A stretch of 64,000 nucleotides of DNA from Bacteroidota bacterium (GCA_018267285.1 JAFDYU010000009.1:22967-86966); one strand, 5' to 3'; counted from the stretch's first letter, positions 1-9,289 are shown. Notes: generated by a model from the letters alone, not told the origin. Translations and numbers: made by a program.

Positions 1-1
1 T

Positions 2-376
2 TTTATTTTAAGGCAAGGTGGCGTTGCATACGTAACAACTCCAAATTTCAATTCAATTTCTAGAAACATCTTAGGTCCAAAATGGAACATTATTGAATAT
101 CCAGAGCATTTGAGCTATTATACTCCCAAAACTTTGACTCGGCTATTTGAGCAAAACAATTTTAAAATGGTTGAAATAAGTACGACAGGAATATCGTTTG
201 ATCGATTTCACAACAGCGGATCGAATCAAGGGAATGCCTCCCTTGGCGCTGACGAACAACTAAGGCAAAAGGCAGAGAACAAGATTGTATTTAAGATGCT
301 GAAGAGTGTCATTAATCATGCTCTTAACCTCACCTCAAAGGGTGATTCTCTAAAAGCTTTATTTAAAAAGAATTAG
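2..376 (+). CDS. SAM-dependent methyltransferase, C-terminal part (5' end outside window)
   Basis: The frame is open from base 2, so only the last ~124 residues are present. Reading upstream of the first possible internal start gives GGVAYVTTPNFNSISRN followed by an EYPEHLSYYTPKTLTRLF stretch. This is typical of the C-terminal part of class I SAM methyltransferases of the Methyltransf_23 type (post-motif-III strand, then the His-Leu-x-Tyr/Phe-Tyr-Thr segment). The SAM-binding glycine motif would lie before the window. It ends 4 bases before the next plus-strand gene and belongs to the surface-polysaccharide locus, where such enzymes usually modify sugars or lipid carriers. The substrate cannot be told. 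Confidence 0.75.
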   Translation, partial: FILRQGGVAYVTTPNFNSISRNILGPKWNIIEYPEHLSYYTPKTLTRLFEQNNFKMVEISTTGISFDRFHNSGSNQGNASLGADEQLRQKAENKIVFKMLKSVINHALNLTSKGDSLKALFKKN

Positions 377-380
377 TAGC

Positions 381-1700
381 ATGGAATTACGTGATCTTAT
401 TTTCACGCCTTTGGTTATTGTGCTGGTTTATCTGGCCGCATATATCCTTCGGCCAAGGATCACTAATGAATTTACCAGAAGGTATTTCTTCCCAGCATTG
501 ACAGTTAGAATAATTGGAGCTTTGTCGGTGGGCTTCATCTACCAGTTTTATTACCCGGGAGGAGACACTTTTACTTATCACAAATTGGGCAGCCGTGTGC
601 TTTGGGAAGCATTCATGAAATCTCCGTCAATCGGTATCGACCTTTTCTTTCGAGAAAAAGGTGTACTTGGATCGTATGTTTACTATTCAAAGCTTGAACT
701 TTTCAATGATCCTGCTTCCTATACTGTAACACAAATTGCGTTCGTATTCGATTTGTTCACTTTTTCAAGTTACTCTGCAACAGCGGTCTTGTTTTCTGTG
801 ATAGGTTTTCTTGGCTCTTGGCTAATGTTCCTTGCATTCTTTGAAATGTACCCTTCTCTTCGCAATTCCATTGCTCTTTCTACTTTATTTATTCCTTCGG
901 TAATATTTTGGGGCTCTGGACTTTTGAAGGATACACTAACGTACGCATCGGTCGGTGCTGCACTCTATTCCTGTCATCATCTCTTCATTAAAAAAAAATA
1001 TAGCTACGGGAAAGTAGTTCTCTTAATAGTTTCATTCTTCCTCCTGTACAAAATCAAAATTTATATTTTGCTGACTTTTGTTCCTTCTCTGATTCTGTGG
1101 GTTTTCTTTGAAAATCTGGCACACATTCGGAACAAAATTACGCGAGTCTTTGCTGCTCCAGCAGTAACAGTAATTGCCTTTGCGCTTTCAATGTTCGCTA
1201 TATTGAAGGCAGGTGAGGACAACCCCAAATATTCATACTCTAAACTTGCCAAAACTGCTCAGGTTACTGCATATGATATTAGGTATTGGTCAGGTAAAGG
1301 AGCTGGTTCAGGATACACTTTGGGCGAGCTTGATGGTACTTTTGGCTCAATGATTGCATTAGCACCTAGTGCTGTTGTAGTTTCGCTCTTTAGGCCATTT
1401 ATCTGGGAAGTCAATAATCCTTTGATGCTAATTTCTTCAATAGAGGCCACACTGCTTCTACTGTTACTTGTGTTTGTTTTAATTCGAAGCAATTTTTTTC
1501 TGTTAAAGTCACTAACTCACCCAACTGTCATTTTTTGTCTTGGTTTTTCATTAATTTTTGCTTTTGCTGTGGGCGTTTCTACATATAATTTTGGGTCGTT
1601 GGTTCGATATAAAATTCCACTCCTGCCTTTTTTTATGATTGCTTTGATATTAATTGATGATTTGTCGCGTAAAGAACGAATTAGGAAATTCTCGAGCTAA
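381..1700 (+). CDS. polytopic membrane protein of polysaccharide locus
   Basis: A 439-residue protein with roughly ten strongly hydrophobic segments spread along its length, so an inner-membrane protein. The first extramembrane loop carries a GGDTFTYH stretch near residue 60, and a second hydrophilic loop (about residues 285-320) is rich in Gly, Ser and Tyr. I do not recognise the family with certainty. Large multi-span proteins in such loci are usually polymerases, flippases or GT-C type transferases. Here export runs through Wzm/Wzt, so a classical Wzy/Wzx role is less expected. It starts 4 bases after the preceding methyltransferase and is followed by a long inverted-repeat element. Confidence 0.7.
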   Translation: MELRDLIFTPLVIVLVYLAAYILRPRITNEFTRRYFFPALTVRIIGALSVGFIYQFYYPGGDTFTYHKLGSRVLWEAFMKSPSIGIDLFFREKGVLGSYVYYSKLELFNDPASYTVTQIAFVFDLFTFSSYSATAVLFSVIGFLGSWLMFLAFFEMYPSLRNSIALSTLFIPSVIFWGSGLLKDTLTYASVGAALYSCHHLFIKKKYSYGKVVLLIVSFFLLYKIKIYILLTFVPSLILWVFFENLAHIRNKITRVFAAPAVTVIAFALSMFAILKAGEDNPKYSYSKLAKTAQVTAYDIRYWSGKGAGSGYTLGELDGTFGSMIALAPSAVVVSLFRPFIWEVNNPLMLISSIEATLLLLLLVFVLIRSNFFLLKSLTHPTVIFCLGFSLIFAFAVGVSTYNFGSLVRYKIPLLPFFMIALILIDDLSRKERIRKFSS

Positions 1701-1712
1701 ACCTACTGCTGT

Positions 1713-1926
1713 GTTCAAGTAATAAGTGCAACAGGTGATTTTCTTTCAAATACAAAGATGTAAGCCATATAAAAGAAGTAAAGGGCAAGGTGAATTTCGA
1801 TTTTTCCTTTGTCTTTTAAAGGAAATCGAAACCCTTGACTTCTTTTATATGGCTTTAAAACCAGCATTTGAGAGGAAAATCACCTATTCTGAAAATCTTT
1901 GAAGTTGTTGAACTTATTAGTTGAAC
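1713..1926. repeat. 214-bp nested inverted-repeat element between convergent genes
   Basis: Terminal arms of 20 bases (1713-1732 and 1907-1926) are reverse complements with two mismatches. Inside them, 1733-1743 pairs with 1875-1885, and 1764-1779 is a perfect 16-base match to the complement of 1838-1853. The inner arms continue imperfectly toward a centre near 1812. The element fills almost the whole gap between a plus gene ending at 1700 and a minus gene whose stop codon begins at 1927. It could be a MITE-like remnant or a very long bidirectional terminator. No transposase is present, and I see no clear target-site duplication. Confidence 0.7.
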
Positions 1927-3012
1927 TTAGAACTTCGTAAACAAGCCAAGAAATAATTTTTTGTTTGAATTTACCGAGTACTTCTGCTCGACAGTCTTTT
2001 TTCCAGCCACTCCTAATTGTTGTCGCAATTCTTTGCTTTCAATTAGTGCAGACAGCATCTTCTTCCATTCATAATCATTGTTTGCTATATAGCCGTTTAC
2101 GCCCTGATCGATTATGGATGGGTTTGCACCAACAGGTGAAGCTACTGTTGGAATTTGAAGAGCCATGTACTGCAGTATTTTAAACCCGCACTTGCCTCGG
2201 GTCCATTCGTCATCAGGTAAAGGCATAATCCCTATATCAAATTGTGATAGATCTATAATTTCAGTTTGCAAACTCCACAGTTTAAAATGCATGCGCTCTA
2301 AATTGAATTTCGGTGGCTGATCAGCAATAAACCAAAATTCAACAAACGGAAATTTTTTTTCAATTGAGATCAACACTTGCTCAATTTCATTCAAATATTT
2401 GAGGGTTGAATGCGAGCCTGTCCAGCCAATCACGACTCTTTGACTTGAAATTGATTGCCTATCAGCTCCGTGAAATTGATGAGTATTTTCTGTATCTATT
2501 GTGGTTGGGTTAACCACTACATTTTCATTAAAGCGTTTAGCATAAGCTGCCAGGTAGGGGTTTCCTGTGCTAACCTTATAACTCCATTTACAAATACTAG
2601 ACACTTTTTTTCTCCACCGAATCGTACGCTCCAACCAGTGTTCATTGGTTTTATCTGTGAGCCAAATGGCATCATCAAAATCATAAATGATTTTTTTCTG
2701 GAAAACTTTTGCAATAATCCATTCAAAAATAGGCGGGCCAATCGGTGCACATTCACGATGGATAAATATAAAATCAACTGGAATAGCTTTAAATATGGCT
2801 ACAAAACGTCTAAGAAATCCTGATGAGAGTAGTATCAATTTGAGAAAGGAATTCCCTTTTTTGAAAAAAATCTTCCAGTTTTGAGAGCTTAAAAACGATT
2901 GCACCTCAAATTTTGAGTGCTCATTGGAAAGCAAAAAGAAGTATTGCTCGAAGCGGAATCGTTGTGAGGGTGATTCACCTAACGGATAGGGAACAAAGAA
3001 AAGAATTTTCAT
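1927..3012 (-). CDS. glycosyltransferase, family 4-like
   Basis: A 361-residue protein beginning MKILFFVPYPLGESPSQRF. The open frame extends further upstream to 3213, but that part would overlap the divergent permease gene. The ATG at 3012 gives a normal GT-B N-terminus and follows a TAATTTTG box, so I use it. The C-terminal half has GT4 features: a VIGWTGSHSTLKYL loop and a PLPDDEWTRGKCGFKILQYM segment that takes the place of the usual EPFGxxxxEAMA nucleotide-sugar site, then a GVNGY loop. It probably transfers a sugar during glycan assembly at the cytoplasmic face. It is the only minus-strand gene in the first 17 kb and is convergent with 381-1700 across the inverted repeat. Confidence 0.8.
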   Translation of the reverse strand: MKILFFVPYPLGESPSQRFRFEQYFFLLSNEHSKFEVQSFLSSQNWKIFFKKGNSFLKLILLSSGFLRRFVAIFKAIPVDFIFIHRECAPIGPPIFEWIIAKVFQKKIIYDFDDAIWLTDKTNEHWLERTIRWRKKVSSICKWSYKVSTGNPYLAAYAKRFNENVVVNPTTIDTENTHQFHGADRQSISSQRVVIGWTGSHSTLKYLNEIEQVLISIEKKFPFVEFWFIADQPPKFNLERMHFKLWSLQTEIIDLSQFDIGIMPLPDDEWTRGKCGFKILQYMALQIPTVASPVGANPSIIDQGVNGYIANNDYEWKKMLSALIESKELRQQLGVAGKKTVEQKYSVNSNKKLFLGLFTKF

Positions 3013-3024
3013 GCTAACTTGCCG

Positions 3025-3032
3025 CAAAATTA
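3025..3032 (-). promoter_or_regulatory. TAnnTTTG -7 box for the minus-strand glycosyltransferase
   Basis: On the minus strand the sequence TAATTTTG lies 12 bases before the ATG at 3012. It matches the Bacteroidota -7 consensus TAnnTTTG exactly. I see no convincing -33 TTTG at the expected spacing, so this is tentative. It supports the internal ATG rather than the longer open frame. Confidence 0.4.
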
Positions 3033-3081
3033 AAGAACCAAAAAATATTTTTTCTTCGCAAGTTGCTGAATATAAATTACT

Positions 3082-3912
3082 ATGCCCGAGTATATAGAGT
3101 ACAAAATTGAGCCTCCCAGTACTGCTAAAATTCTTCACTGGAAAGAACTCTGGCTCTATCGAGAGCTTTTTTATTTTTTTACCTGGCGCGATATAAAAGT
3201 AAAATATAAACAAACTCTTCTTGGCTTTTTATGGGCCATACTTCAGCCCCTTTTTATGATGATTATATTTACATTCTTCTTTGGAAGAGCACTCAATATT
3301 CCATCTCAAAATTTGCCATACCCTTTGTATGTTTTTTCAGGGCTTTTGCTTTGGAACATGTTTTCAGCAGGTCTTACCAATGCTTCCAATAGCATGGTAA
3401 ATAATGCAGCTATTATTAAAAAGATTTATTTTCCTCGTCTGATCATCCCTGTGTCATCAATTTTAGTAGCTCTTTTTGATTTTCTTATGGGCTTCGGTAT
3501 CTACACAGGTTTGTTGGTTTATTATGCACAACCTGTTGCATGGAGCGCTGCTTTTATATGGCCCCTTGCCTTGATTCTTACGGTAGTTGCCACGATGGGC
3601 CTTGGGTCTTGGCTATCTGCATTGAATATTAAATACCGTGACTTTAGATATGTGATCCCGTTTCTGGTACAGGTGCTGTTCTTTTTAACGCCTGTAATCT
3701 ATCCTGTTTCGATGCTGAAGTACCCGTTTCTGCAATACATTTTAGTTTGCTCACCCATGTATGCGGCCATCGAGCTTTTCCGCTATCCACTCACTGATGC
3801 GATGCCCGATATTTATTTTATGACGGCTAGCTTGACTTCGGGGGTGGTGTTCCTTTTTATAGGAATTTTTTATTTTAAACAAACCGAAAATTTCTTCGCT
3901 GATTACGCTTAA
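3082..3912 (+). CDS. ABC-2 type polysaccharide export permease (Wzm-like)
   Basis: A 276-residue integral membrane protein with about six hydrophobic spans. The N-terminal FFTWRDIKVKYKQTLLGFLW segment is characteristic of Wzm/KpsM/TagG-type permeases (an amphipathic helix followed by the first span). Its ATP-binding partner follows 3 bases later, which settles the pairing. Together they should move a lipid-linked glycan from cytoplasm to periplasm. Length is normal for the family. It is the first gene of the long plus-strand run and diverges from the glycosyltransferase at 1927-3012. Confidence 0.92.
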   Translation: MPEYIEYKIEPPSTAKILHWKELWLYRELFYFFTWRDIKVKYKQTLLGFLWAILQPLFMMIIFTFFFGRALNIPSQNLPYPLYVFSGLLLWNMFSAGLTNASNSMVNNAAIIKKIYFPRLIIPVSSILVALFDFLMGFGIYTGLLVYYAQPVAWSAAFIWPLALILTVVATMGLGSWLSALNIKYRDFRYVIPFLVQVLFFLTPVIYPVSMLKYPFLQYILVCSPMYAAIELFRYPLTDAMPDIYFMTASLTSGVVFLFIGIFYFKQTENFFADYA

Positions 3913-3915
3913 GAG

Positions 3916-5142
3916 ATGAAGCCAATTTTAGAAGTAAGAAACATCGGTAAAAAATTCCGTCTGCAGCATCAATCTCGCGGGTACTTGAGTTTGCGTGAGC
4001 GTCTTGTTTCGGCAATTAGGTTTGAGCGGAACGAAACCGAAGACTTTTGGGCACTTACTGATGTTTCGTTTGATGTACAGCAAGGAGAATCGATCGGAAT
4101 CATCGGACGTAATGGAGCGGGCAAATCAACATTGTTGAAAATCCTTTCGAAAATTACACCCCCTACTACAGGAAAAATTATTTCTCGTGGCAGGACTGCA
4201 AGTTTGCTCGAAGTGGGTACGGGCTTTCACCCGGAATTAACAGGCCGTGAAAATATTTTCTTTAACGGTTCTCTGTTGGGAATGAAACGCAAAGAGATCA
4301 AAAATAAATTTGATGAAATCGTAGATTTTAGTGGAGTAGAAAAATTTTTGGACACACCGCTAAAACATTATAGCAGCGGCATGCAACTGCGCTTGGCTTT
4401 TGCCGTAGCTGCGTTTCTAGAGCCTGAAATTTTAATCATAGACGAAGTACTTGCCGTAGGTGATGCGGAATTCCAGAAGAAGTGTCTCGGCAAAATGGAA
4501 GATGTGAGCAAAAGCGGAAGAACTATTTTGTTTGTAAGTCACAATATGGCTGCCGTACAAAGCCTTTGCACTAAGTCCATTTTGTTAAAAAACGGGAAAC
4601 TTCAATTTATCAATTTTTCAACCGAAGTTATTCAAGAGTACTTCAATCAGATTGAAGGGAATTTAAAAAATCATAGTGGTATCTTAGAGTTTAACCAAAA
4701 CAATAGTACAAAGCCAATAAAAAAAATTGAAATCCTGTGCGATGGAAAAAACTCCAATACAGCCCACATGGGTTGCCAATTGGAAATCCGAGTGCATTTT
4801 AAAACCACAACTTATCTCGATGCTCCTGTGCTGGGGGTTATTTTTAAAGATGGCCAAGGGATTCCTATGATTGGGGTGAACAACAAACATTATGCTGGAA
4901 ATATAGCCGAGCACCCAATTAGCGAAGGGTGCATTTCAATGAGCATACCCTACCTTACACTCTTTGAAGGCGTGTATCATACGGATATCCACTTTGGAAA
5001 TGGTTATAGCGACTATGAAATCTTGCAAGACTGCTTTGAGTTCACAGTAGAGCCCTTGAAATTTGCATCGGGCGAAATTCCAGATAAAAGATTTAACAGA
5101 CTATTTATTAAAGAAATTGAATGGACACTTGATTCCAAATAA
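3916..5142 (+). CDS. ABC transporter ATP-binding protein with C-terminal Wzt domain
   Basis: A 408-residue protein. The nucleotide-binding domain (about 1-240) has Walker A GRNGAGKST at residues 64-72, the ABC signature YSSGMQLRL near 152-160, Walker B ILIIDE at 172-177 and the H-loop His at 209. Residues ~260-405 form an extra beta-rich domain like the Wzt C-terminal domain, which in characterised systems recognises the terminal modification of the glycan before export. This fits the methyltransferase gene that follows 5 bases later. It is co-transcribed with the permease before it. Confidence 0.93.
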   Translation: MKPILEVRNIGKKFRLQHQSRGYLSLRERLVSAIRFERNETEDFWALTDVSFDVQQGESIGIIGRNGAGKSTLLKILSKITPPTTGKIISRGRTASLLEVGTGFHPELTGRENIFFNGSLLGMKRKEIKNKFDEIVDFSGVEKFLDTPLKHYSSGMQLRLAFAVAAFLEPEILIIDEVLAVGDAEFQKKCLGKMEDVSKSGRTILFVSHNMAAVQSLCTKSILLKNGKLQFINFSTEVIQEYFNQIEGNLKNHSGILEFNQNNSTKPIKKIEILCDGKNSNTAHMGCQLEIRVHFKTTTYLDAPVLGVIFKDGQGIPMIGVNNKHYAGNIAEHPISEGCISMSIPYLTLFEGVYHTDIHFGNGYSDYEILQDCFEFTVEPLKFASGEIPDKRFNRLFIKEIEWTLDSK

Positions 5143-5147
5143 AGCTT

Positions 5148-5822
5148 ATGCTTAAAAGAGTAATCAGAAAAATCAAATTTACTTTCCTTAAGCAGAGAGT
5201 AAGAACGTACAAAGAATTTTCCATAACCCAACCATTTGATTTGGTTACACCAGAGAAGGTGAAGATAAATATTGAATTCCTTCGTTCTTATCATTCGCAA
5301 TACATTAACGAAGTTTCAAGTAGCAATATGGCCGCATCGCTTGAACTTTCGGGGTATCTATTGAGTATTTGTCAAACCAATCAATACTCACACATGCTCG
5401 ACATGGGTTCGGGTTTCAGCTCCTTCATTCTAAGATATTATGCCAAAGAAAACCCACACGTAAAAGTGGTTTCCGTTGATGACAATGTTGCTTGGCTTGA
5501 TAAAACCAAGACATTTTTGGAACAACACCAATTGGATACAAAAAATATTTATCACTTAGATGATTTTCTTAATTCTGAAGAAAAAGATTTTGACCTTGTT
5601 CTGCACGATCTCAACTTTGTGGAAGTTAGGATCAACTATGTTGAACAATTAATTCAAAAAACAAAACAAGGCGGTGTGTTGATTATGGATGATGTGCATA
5701 AACCGGATTACCTTTTTGCGTTACTTTCTAAGTTGAGGAAAGAGAATGTGAAGCTCTTTGATATCAAAACAATAACAGAGGATAGTTTTGGTAGATTTGC
5801 GTTGGCACTGGTAAAAGAATAA
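5148..5822 (+). CDS. class I SAM-dependent methyltransferase
   Basis: A 224-residue protein with SAM-binding motif I LDMGSGFSS at about residues 84-92, an acidic SVDDN after beta-2, an LVLHDLNF motif IV and an LIMDDVHKP post-motif. It resembles O-methyltransferases that read the acidic end of beta-4 and beta-5. Its place directly after a Wzt-type ATPase makes it a candidate chain-capping enzyme whose product the Wzt C-terminal domain would recognise; that is inference. The stop at 5822 is 1 base before the next ATG. Confidence 0.75.
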   Translation: MLKRVIRKIKFTFLKQRVRTYKEFSITQPFDLVTPEKVKINIEFLRSYHSQYINEVSSSNMAASLELSGYLLSICQTNQYSHMLDMGSGFSSFILRYYAKENPHVKVVSVDDNVAWLDKTKTFLEQHQLDTKNIYHLDDFLNSEEKDFDLVLHDLNFVEVRINYVEQLIQKTKQGGVLIMDDVHKPDYLFALLSKLRKENVKLFDIKTITEDSFGRFALALVKE

Positions 5823-5823
5823 A

Positions 5824-6738
5824 ATGCAGGTAAGTATTGTCATCCCCACAAAAGATCGCGGAAAAATCTTTGATGATGGTCTGCAAAGCGTAGTTAAAGC
5901 AATTAAAGGGCTTGATGCGGAGGTAATCGTAATTAATGACAGCAGACTATCTACACCAACAATTCCAACTGAATTTACAAATGTCCGATTAATCCAGAAT
6001 CCTAAAAGTGGAGTTGCTTCCGCGAGAAACTTTGGGGCATCTGTATCTCAAGCCGAGTATCTTTTATTTATGGACGATGATTTCCTGATTCCCCCTCAAA
6101 CTATTTCACTCGCACTAGAAATTGCAAAACTGGATTCCAAAAAAATCCACCTTTTCAATTGGGTCTATCCTCCTGAGATTGAGCTTAAACTTTCCGAATT
6201 TCAATTCGGAAGATATTTAGTAGCCTTCGGGTTCACTAGTGTTCAAGGTTGGCTTGGTGATGAATGGCGTACTGAAGAGGTATTTGAACTAAATGATGGC
6301 GCTAGTTACTTTTTACCTATTAAAAGATCCATCTTCAAAGAAATTGGAGGTTACAATGAAAATTTTCTTCACGCAGGAGCCGAAGATTTTGATTTTGTTC
6401 AGCGGGCTAAAGAAAAGGGAATAAAATATTATTTAGACAAACGTTGCCTCTTGTATCACAATGAATCGGATAGGATCAGTCTTACAAATTGGCTAAACCG
6501 AAAGCTAAGAACCGGAGAGACATTACAAATGGCTGTGGGCCTGGGTCACGAACGACTGAAAATAAAATATTCATTATACCGAAAATTCCTTTTTAAAAGG
6601 ATCTCTAATTCTAAGTTCATATTATTTGGAATTTTAAAACTGATACCTAATGTGCCCCAATTTGACAGAGTATATTTTAAAATAACCAATTTACTTTTAT
6701 CTGTATATCTCTTTGATGGCTATACAAAAAAGATCTAG
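5824..6738 (+). CDS. glycosyltransferase family 2
   Basis: A 304-residue GT-A fold enzyme. It begins VSIVIPTKDRG, has the metal-binding DDD triad at residues 84-86 (LLFMDDDFLIP) and an AEDFDF segment around residue 197 in the place of the usual ED catalytic motif. The last ~70 residues are basic and hydrophobic, as in membrane-associated transferases. It probably adds one sugar to the growing glycan. It sits 1 base after the preceding methyltransferase gene and 1 base before the next start. Confidence 0.88.
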   Translation: MQVSIVIPTKDRGKIFDDGLQSVVKAIKGLDAEVIVINDSRLSTPTIPTEFTNVRLIQNPKSGVASARNFGASVSQAEYLLFMDDDFLIPPQTISLALEIAKLDSKKIHLFNWVYPPEIELKLSEFQFGRYLVAFGFTSVQGWLGDEWRTEEVFELNDGASYFLPIKRSIFKEIGGYNENFLHAGAEDFDFVQRAKEKGIKYYLDKRCLLYHNESDRISLTNWLNRKLRTGETLQMAVGLGHERLKIKYSLYRKFLFKRISNSKFILFGILKLIPNVPQFDRVYFKITNLLLSVYLFDGYTKKI

Positions 6739-6739
6739 G

Positions 6740-7612
6740 ATGAGGAAAATCTTGAAAAAAATCTATGAATTATTGCCATTGAAAAAGCAGATTTTTCTTG
6801 TGCTTCGATTATTGCCTATACCCGAATCAATTTTCAAGCATCTTTATTTTAATGGGCTTATTTCAGTTGAAGTCGGAAACAAGTCTTTCAAAATGTTTCA
6901 CTATGGCTATCAGCTCGAGAATGAATTATTTTGGAGAGGCCTCAAAGGCGGCTGGGAAAAAACATCAATGCAAATTTGGACTTCTTTATCAAAACATTCT
7001 GCGGTAATTTTTGATATTGGGGCTAACACAGGGGTCTTCTCTCTAGTGTCGGAAACTATCAATCCAAATTCTAAAATCTTTGCATTTGAGCCGGTTCAAA
7101 GAGTATACGAAAAGCTCGAAAAGAATATTGAAATGAATAAACATCACATAACGCCCGTGTGTAAAGGGTTATCTGACTTTGATGGAGTTGCCACTATTTA
7201 CGATTTACCTACAGAACACATCTATAGTGTTACCATCAATGAGAATACCAATCCTCCTGAAAGAAATGCTATTCCAACTCAAGTTGCCGTCATAACAGTA
7301 GATTCATTTTGCGAAAAAAATAATTTGAATCAGATCGATTTATTAAAAATTGATGTTGAAACTCACGAGCCTGAAGTGCTACTGGGAGCTTTAAAAACCC
7401 TAAAAAAAAATTGCCCCCCCATGATTATAGAAATTCTTAATGAAACTGTCGCTCAACGGGTCCATAAAATTTTAGAGGGTTTTAATTATCTATTTTTCTC
7501 TCTTGATGAAACTAAAGGGGCAATCCACTGCAAAAAACTCGGTGAAATGGGATTTGGGAATTACTTAGCCTGTAAAAAAACAGGTGCTGATTTTTTAAAA
7601 CTTGCTGTATGA
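6740..7612 (+). CDS. FkbM family methyltransferase (first of a tandem pair)
   Basis: I choose the ATG at 6740, one base after the upstream stop; an in-frame ATG at 6713 would overlap the previous gene and add nine residues. The 290-residue product has FDIGANTG (about 91-98, SAM motif I), FAFEPVQRVYE and LLKIDVETHEPEVLLGA, the set typical of FkbM O-methyltransferases, which often methylate sugar hydroxyls. The next gene has the same fold but a different sequence, so the two probably act on different positions or residues. The gene overlaps its successor by 4 bases. Confidence 0.85.
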   Translation: MRKILKKIYELLPLKKQIFLVLRLLPIPESIFKHLYFNGLISVEVGNKSFKMFHYGYQLENELFWRGLKGGWEKTSMQIWTSLSKHSAVIFDIGANTGVFSLVSETINPNSKIFAFEPVQRVYEKLEKNIEMNKHHITPVCKGLSDFDGVATIYDLPTEHIYSVTINENTNPPERNAIPTQVAVITVDSFCEKNNLNQIDLLKIDVETHEPEVLLGALKTLKKNCPPMIIEILNETVAQRVHKILEGFNYLFFSLDETKGAIHCKKLGEMGFGNYLACKKTGADFLKLAV

Positions 7613-8469
7613 AAAACAGGAGATTAATTGACTTACCCAAAGAAATTTTCAAAGTCCCTTTTTTAGAAAAAATATTGACACATTTAACCAACAATAAAAA
7701 TCATAAAAATTTTTTTGCTAGGCTCCCTCCACTTAACAAGTCGTACCCCAAAAATTCGATTCGTTACTCAAAACGCAACGAAATAAGCTACGAACTGGAC
7801 ATTAGTGACTATATTGAATGGTTGGTGTACTTCGGCATCTTGATGGAGCCCCATAAATCTCTTTACGGCTTGGCTAAAAGCGGAGATATTGTATTTGATG
7901 TGGGGGCAAACATTGGAGAAACTACTTTTAATTTGGCTCGAACAGTGGGCACTTTCGGAGCTGTTCATTCATTTGAACCAGATCCGTATATTTTCTCAAA
8001 AATATTGAAAAATTACAAATTGAATACATTTGTAAATATTTCACTCAACAACTTTGCCTTGGGCAGCGATCCGAGTGAATTGTGTTTAAGCACGCCCGTT
8101 GAAGATAATCGTGGAGGAACTCGAATACGCCCGACCGATAAATCTGGAAACAAGGTGCCGGTATCTACGGTTGATATTTACGTTTCTGAAAAACAAATAA
8201 AAAAAATTGATTTAATAAAAATAGATGTTGAGGGTTTTGAACATCGGGTGCTGCTGGGTGCAGAAGCTACGCTGAATAAATTCAAACCAAAATTATTTAT
8301 AGAAATTAATGATGACAATTTGCACGAGCAAGGCGATTCGGCAAAAACACTTATAGAAAAATTGTTGAACAATGGTTACAAAATTCAAAATGCCGCTACG
8401 AATGAAGCCGTCACAGAGGCAACCGATTTTCGAAAACATCATTTTGATATTATAGCAACTCATGAGTAG
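7609..8469 (+). CDS. FkbM family methyltransferase (second of a tandem pair)
   Basis: A 286-residue protein with FDVGANIG at about 96-103, a HSFEPDPYIF segment and LIKIDVEGFEHRVLLGAEA, which define an FkbM-type O-methyltransferase. The ATG overlaps the previous stop as ATGA, a sign of translational coupling. It differs from its upstream neighbour over most of its length, so the pair is an old duplication or two independent recruits. It overlaps the sulfotransferase gene by 8 bases. Confidence 0.85.
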   Translation: MKNRRLIDLPKEIFKVPFLEKILTHLTNNKNHKNFFARLPPLNKSYPKNSIRYSKRNEISYELDISDYIEWLVYFGILMEPHKSLYGLAKSGDIVFDVGANIGETTFNLARTVGTFGAVHSFEPDPYIFSKILKNYKLNTFVNISLNNFALGSDPSELCLSTPVEDNRGGTRIRPTDKSGNKVPVSTVDIYVSEKQIKKIDLIKIDVEGFEHRVLLGAEATLNKFKPKLFIEINDDNLHEQGDSAKTLIEKLLNNGYKIQNAATNEAVTEATDFRKHHFDIIATHE

Positions 8470-9289
8470 ACCTTTACTTTGCTATTTTGGTCATCACAAA
8501 TGCGCCTCTACATGGGTTATAGGTATACTCTATGATGTTTGTCATGCATTGGGGCTGAACATCTTTGAGAGGCAAATCATTCTGATGGAAGAACCCTCTT
8601 CGATCATCAACAATATGAATGTCGATTTTTATATTTGTCAAAGTAGCGACTATGAAAAAGTAAAGCCCCTAAACAATCTTCGTGGCTTTCATATCATTAG
8701 AGATCCGAGGGATTTAATTATTTCTGGTTATTTCTCTCACTTACATAGCCATGCAATCGGAAAATGGACTGAATTAAGGTATCACCGGAATAACCTTATG
8801 AAGGTAAATAAGGATGATGGTCTATTCTTAGAGATGGAATTTGATAAATACTTTATCGACCACATCGCTACCTGGAACTACAATGATCCTAATATTCTCG
8901 AGTTAAGATACGAAGATATCTCTCACAATCCAAAAAAATATTTCACACTAATTTTTGAATTCCTTGGAATTTATGGTCAAGTAATTGAGGGTAAACAGCT
9001 TTGGATTAACTCATATGCTAACCGGGTTTTTAATCGTTTGTCATTAGATTATCGATGGAGGCAAGATAAAATGAATGAACCTTTTCTCGATCATTTAATC
9101 GCCAAAAATCATTTCCAAAAACTCTCCAATGGAAGAAGTTATGGTGAAGAAAATCCAAAATCACATTATCGTAGCGGGTTGGCTGGCAACTGGAAATATC
9201 ATTTTAATGAACAGCACAAAAAGAAATTCAAAGGCTTATTTGGTGATCTTTTAGTAAAACTGAACTATGAATCGAATAACGATTGGTGA
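8462..9289 (+). CDS. sulfotransferase domain protein
   Basis: A 275-residue protein. The N-terminal GHHKCASTW at residues 10-18 is a 5'-phosphosulfate binding loop of PAPS-dependent sulfotransferases, and RDPRDLIISGYFSH at about 80-93 is the 3'-phosphate binding motif with its conserved Arg and Ser. LRYEDI further on matches the usual sulfotransferase segment. It should move sulfate from PAPS to a sugar hydroxyl of the glycan, assuming the cell makes PAPS. No PAPS biosynthesis gene is visible here. It is embedded in the glycan operon with overlaps on both sides. Confidence 0.82.
   Translation: MSRPLLCYFGHHKCASTWVIGILYDVCHALGLNIFERQIILMEEPSSIINNMNVDFYICQSSDYEKVKPLNNLRGFHIIRDPRDLIISGYFSHLHSHAIGKWTELRYHRNNLMKVNKDDGLFLEMEFDKYFIDHIATWNYNDPNILELRYEDISHNPKKYFTLIFEFLGIYGQVIEGKQLWINSYANRVFNRLSLDYRWRQDKMNEPFLDHLIAKNHFQKLSNGRSYGEENPKSHYRSGLAGNWKYHFNEQHKKKFKGLFGDLLVKLNYESNNDW

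Noticed and set aside
1700-1926. tRNA or other known structured RNA in the palindromic gap
   Set aside because: The arms form one long nested hairpin with no cloverleaf, T-loop or CCA-type features.
3013-3213. N-terminal extension of the minus-strand glycosyltransferase frame
   Set aside because: It overlaps the divergent permease gene and its leader, the added residues are not GT-like, and the ATG at 3012 follows a promoter-like box.
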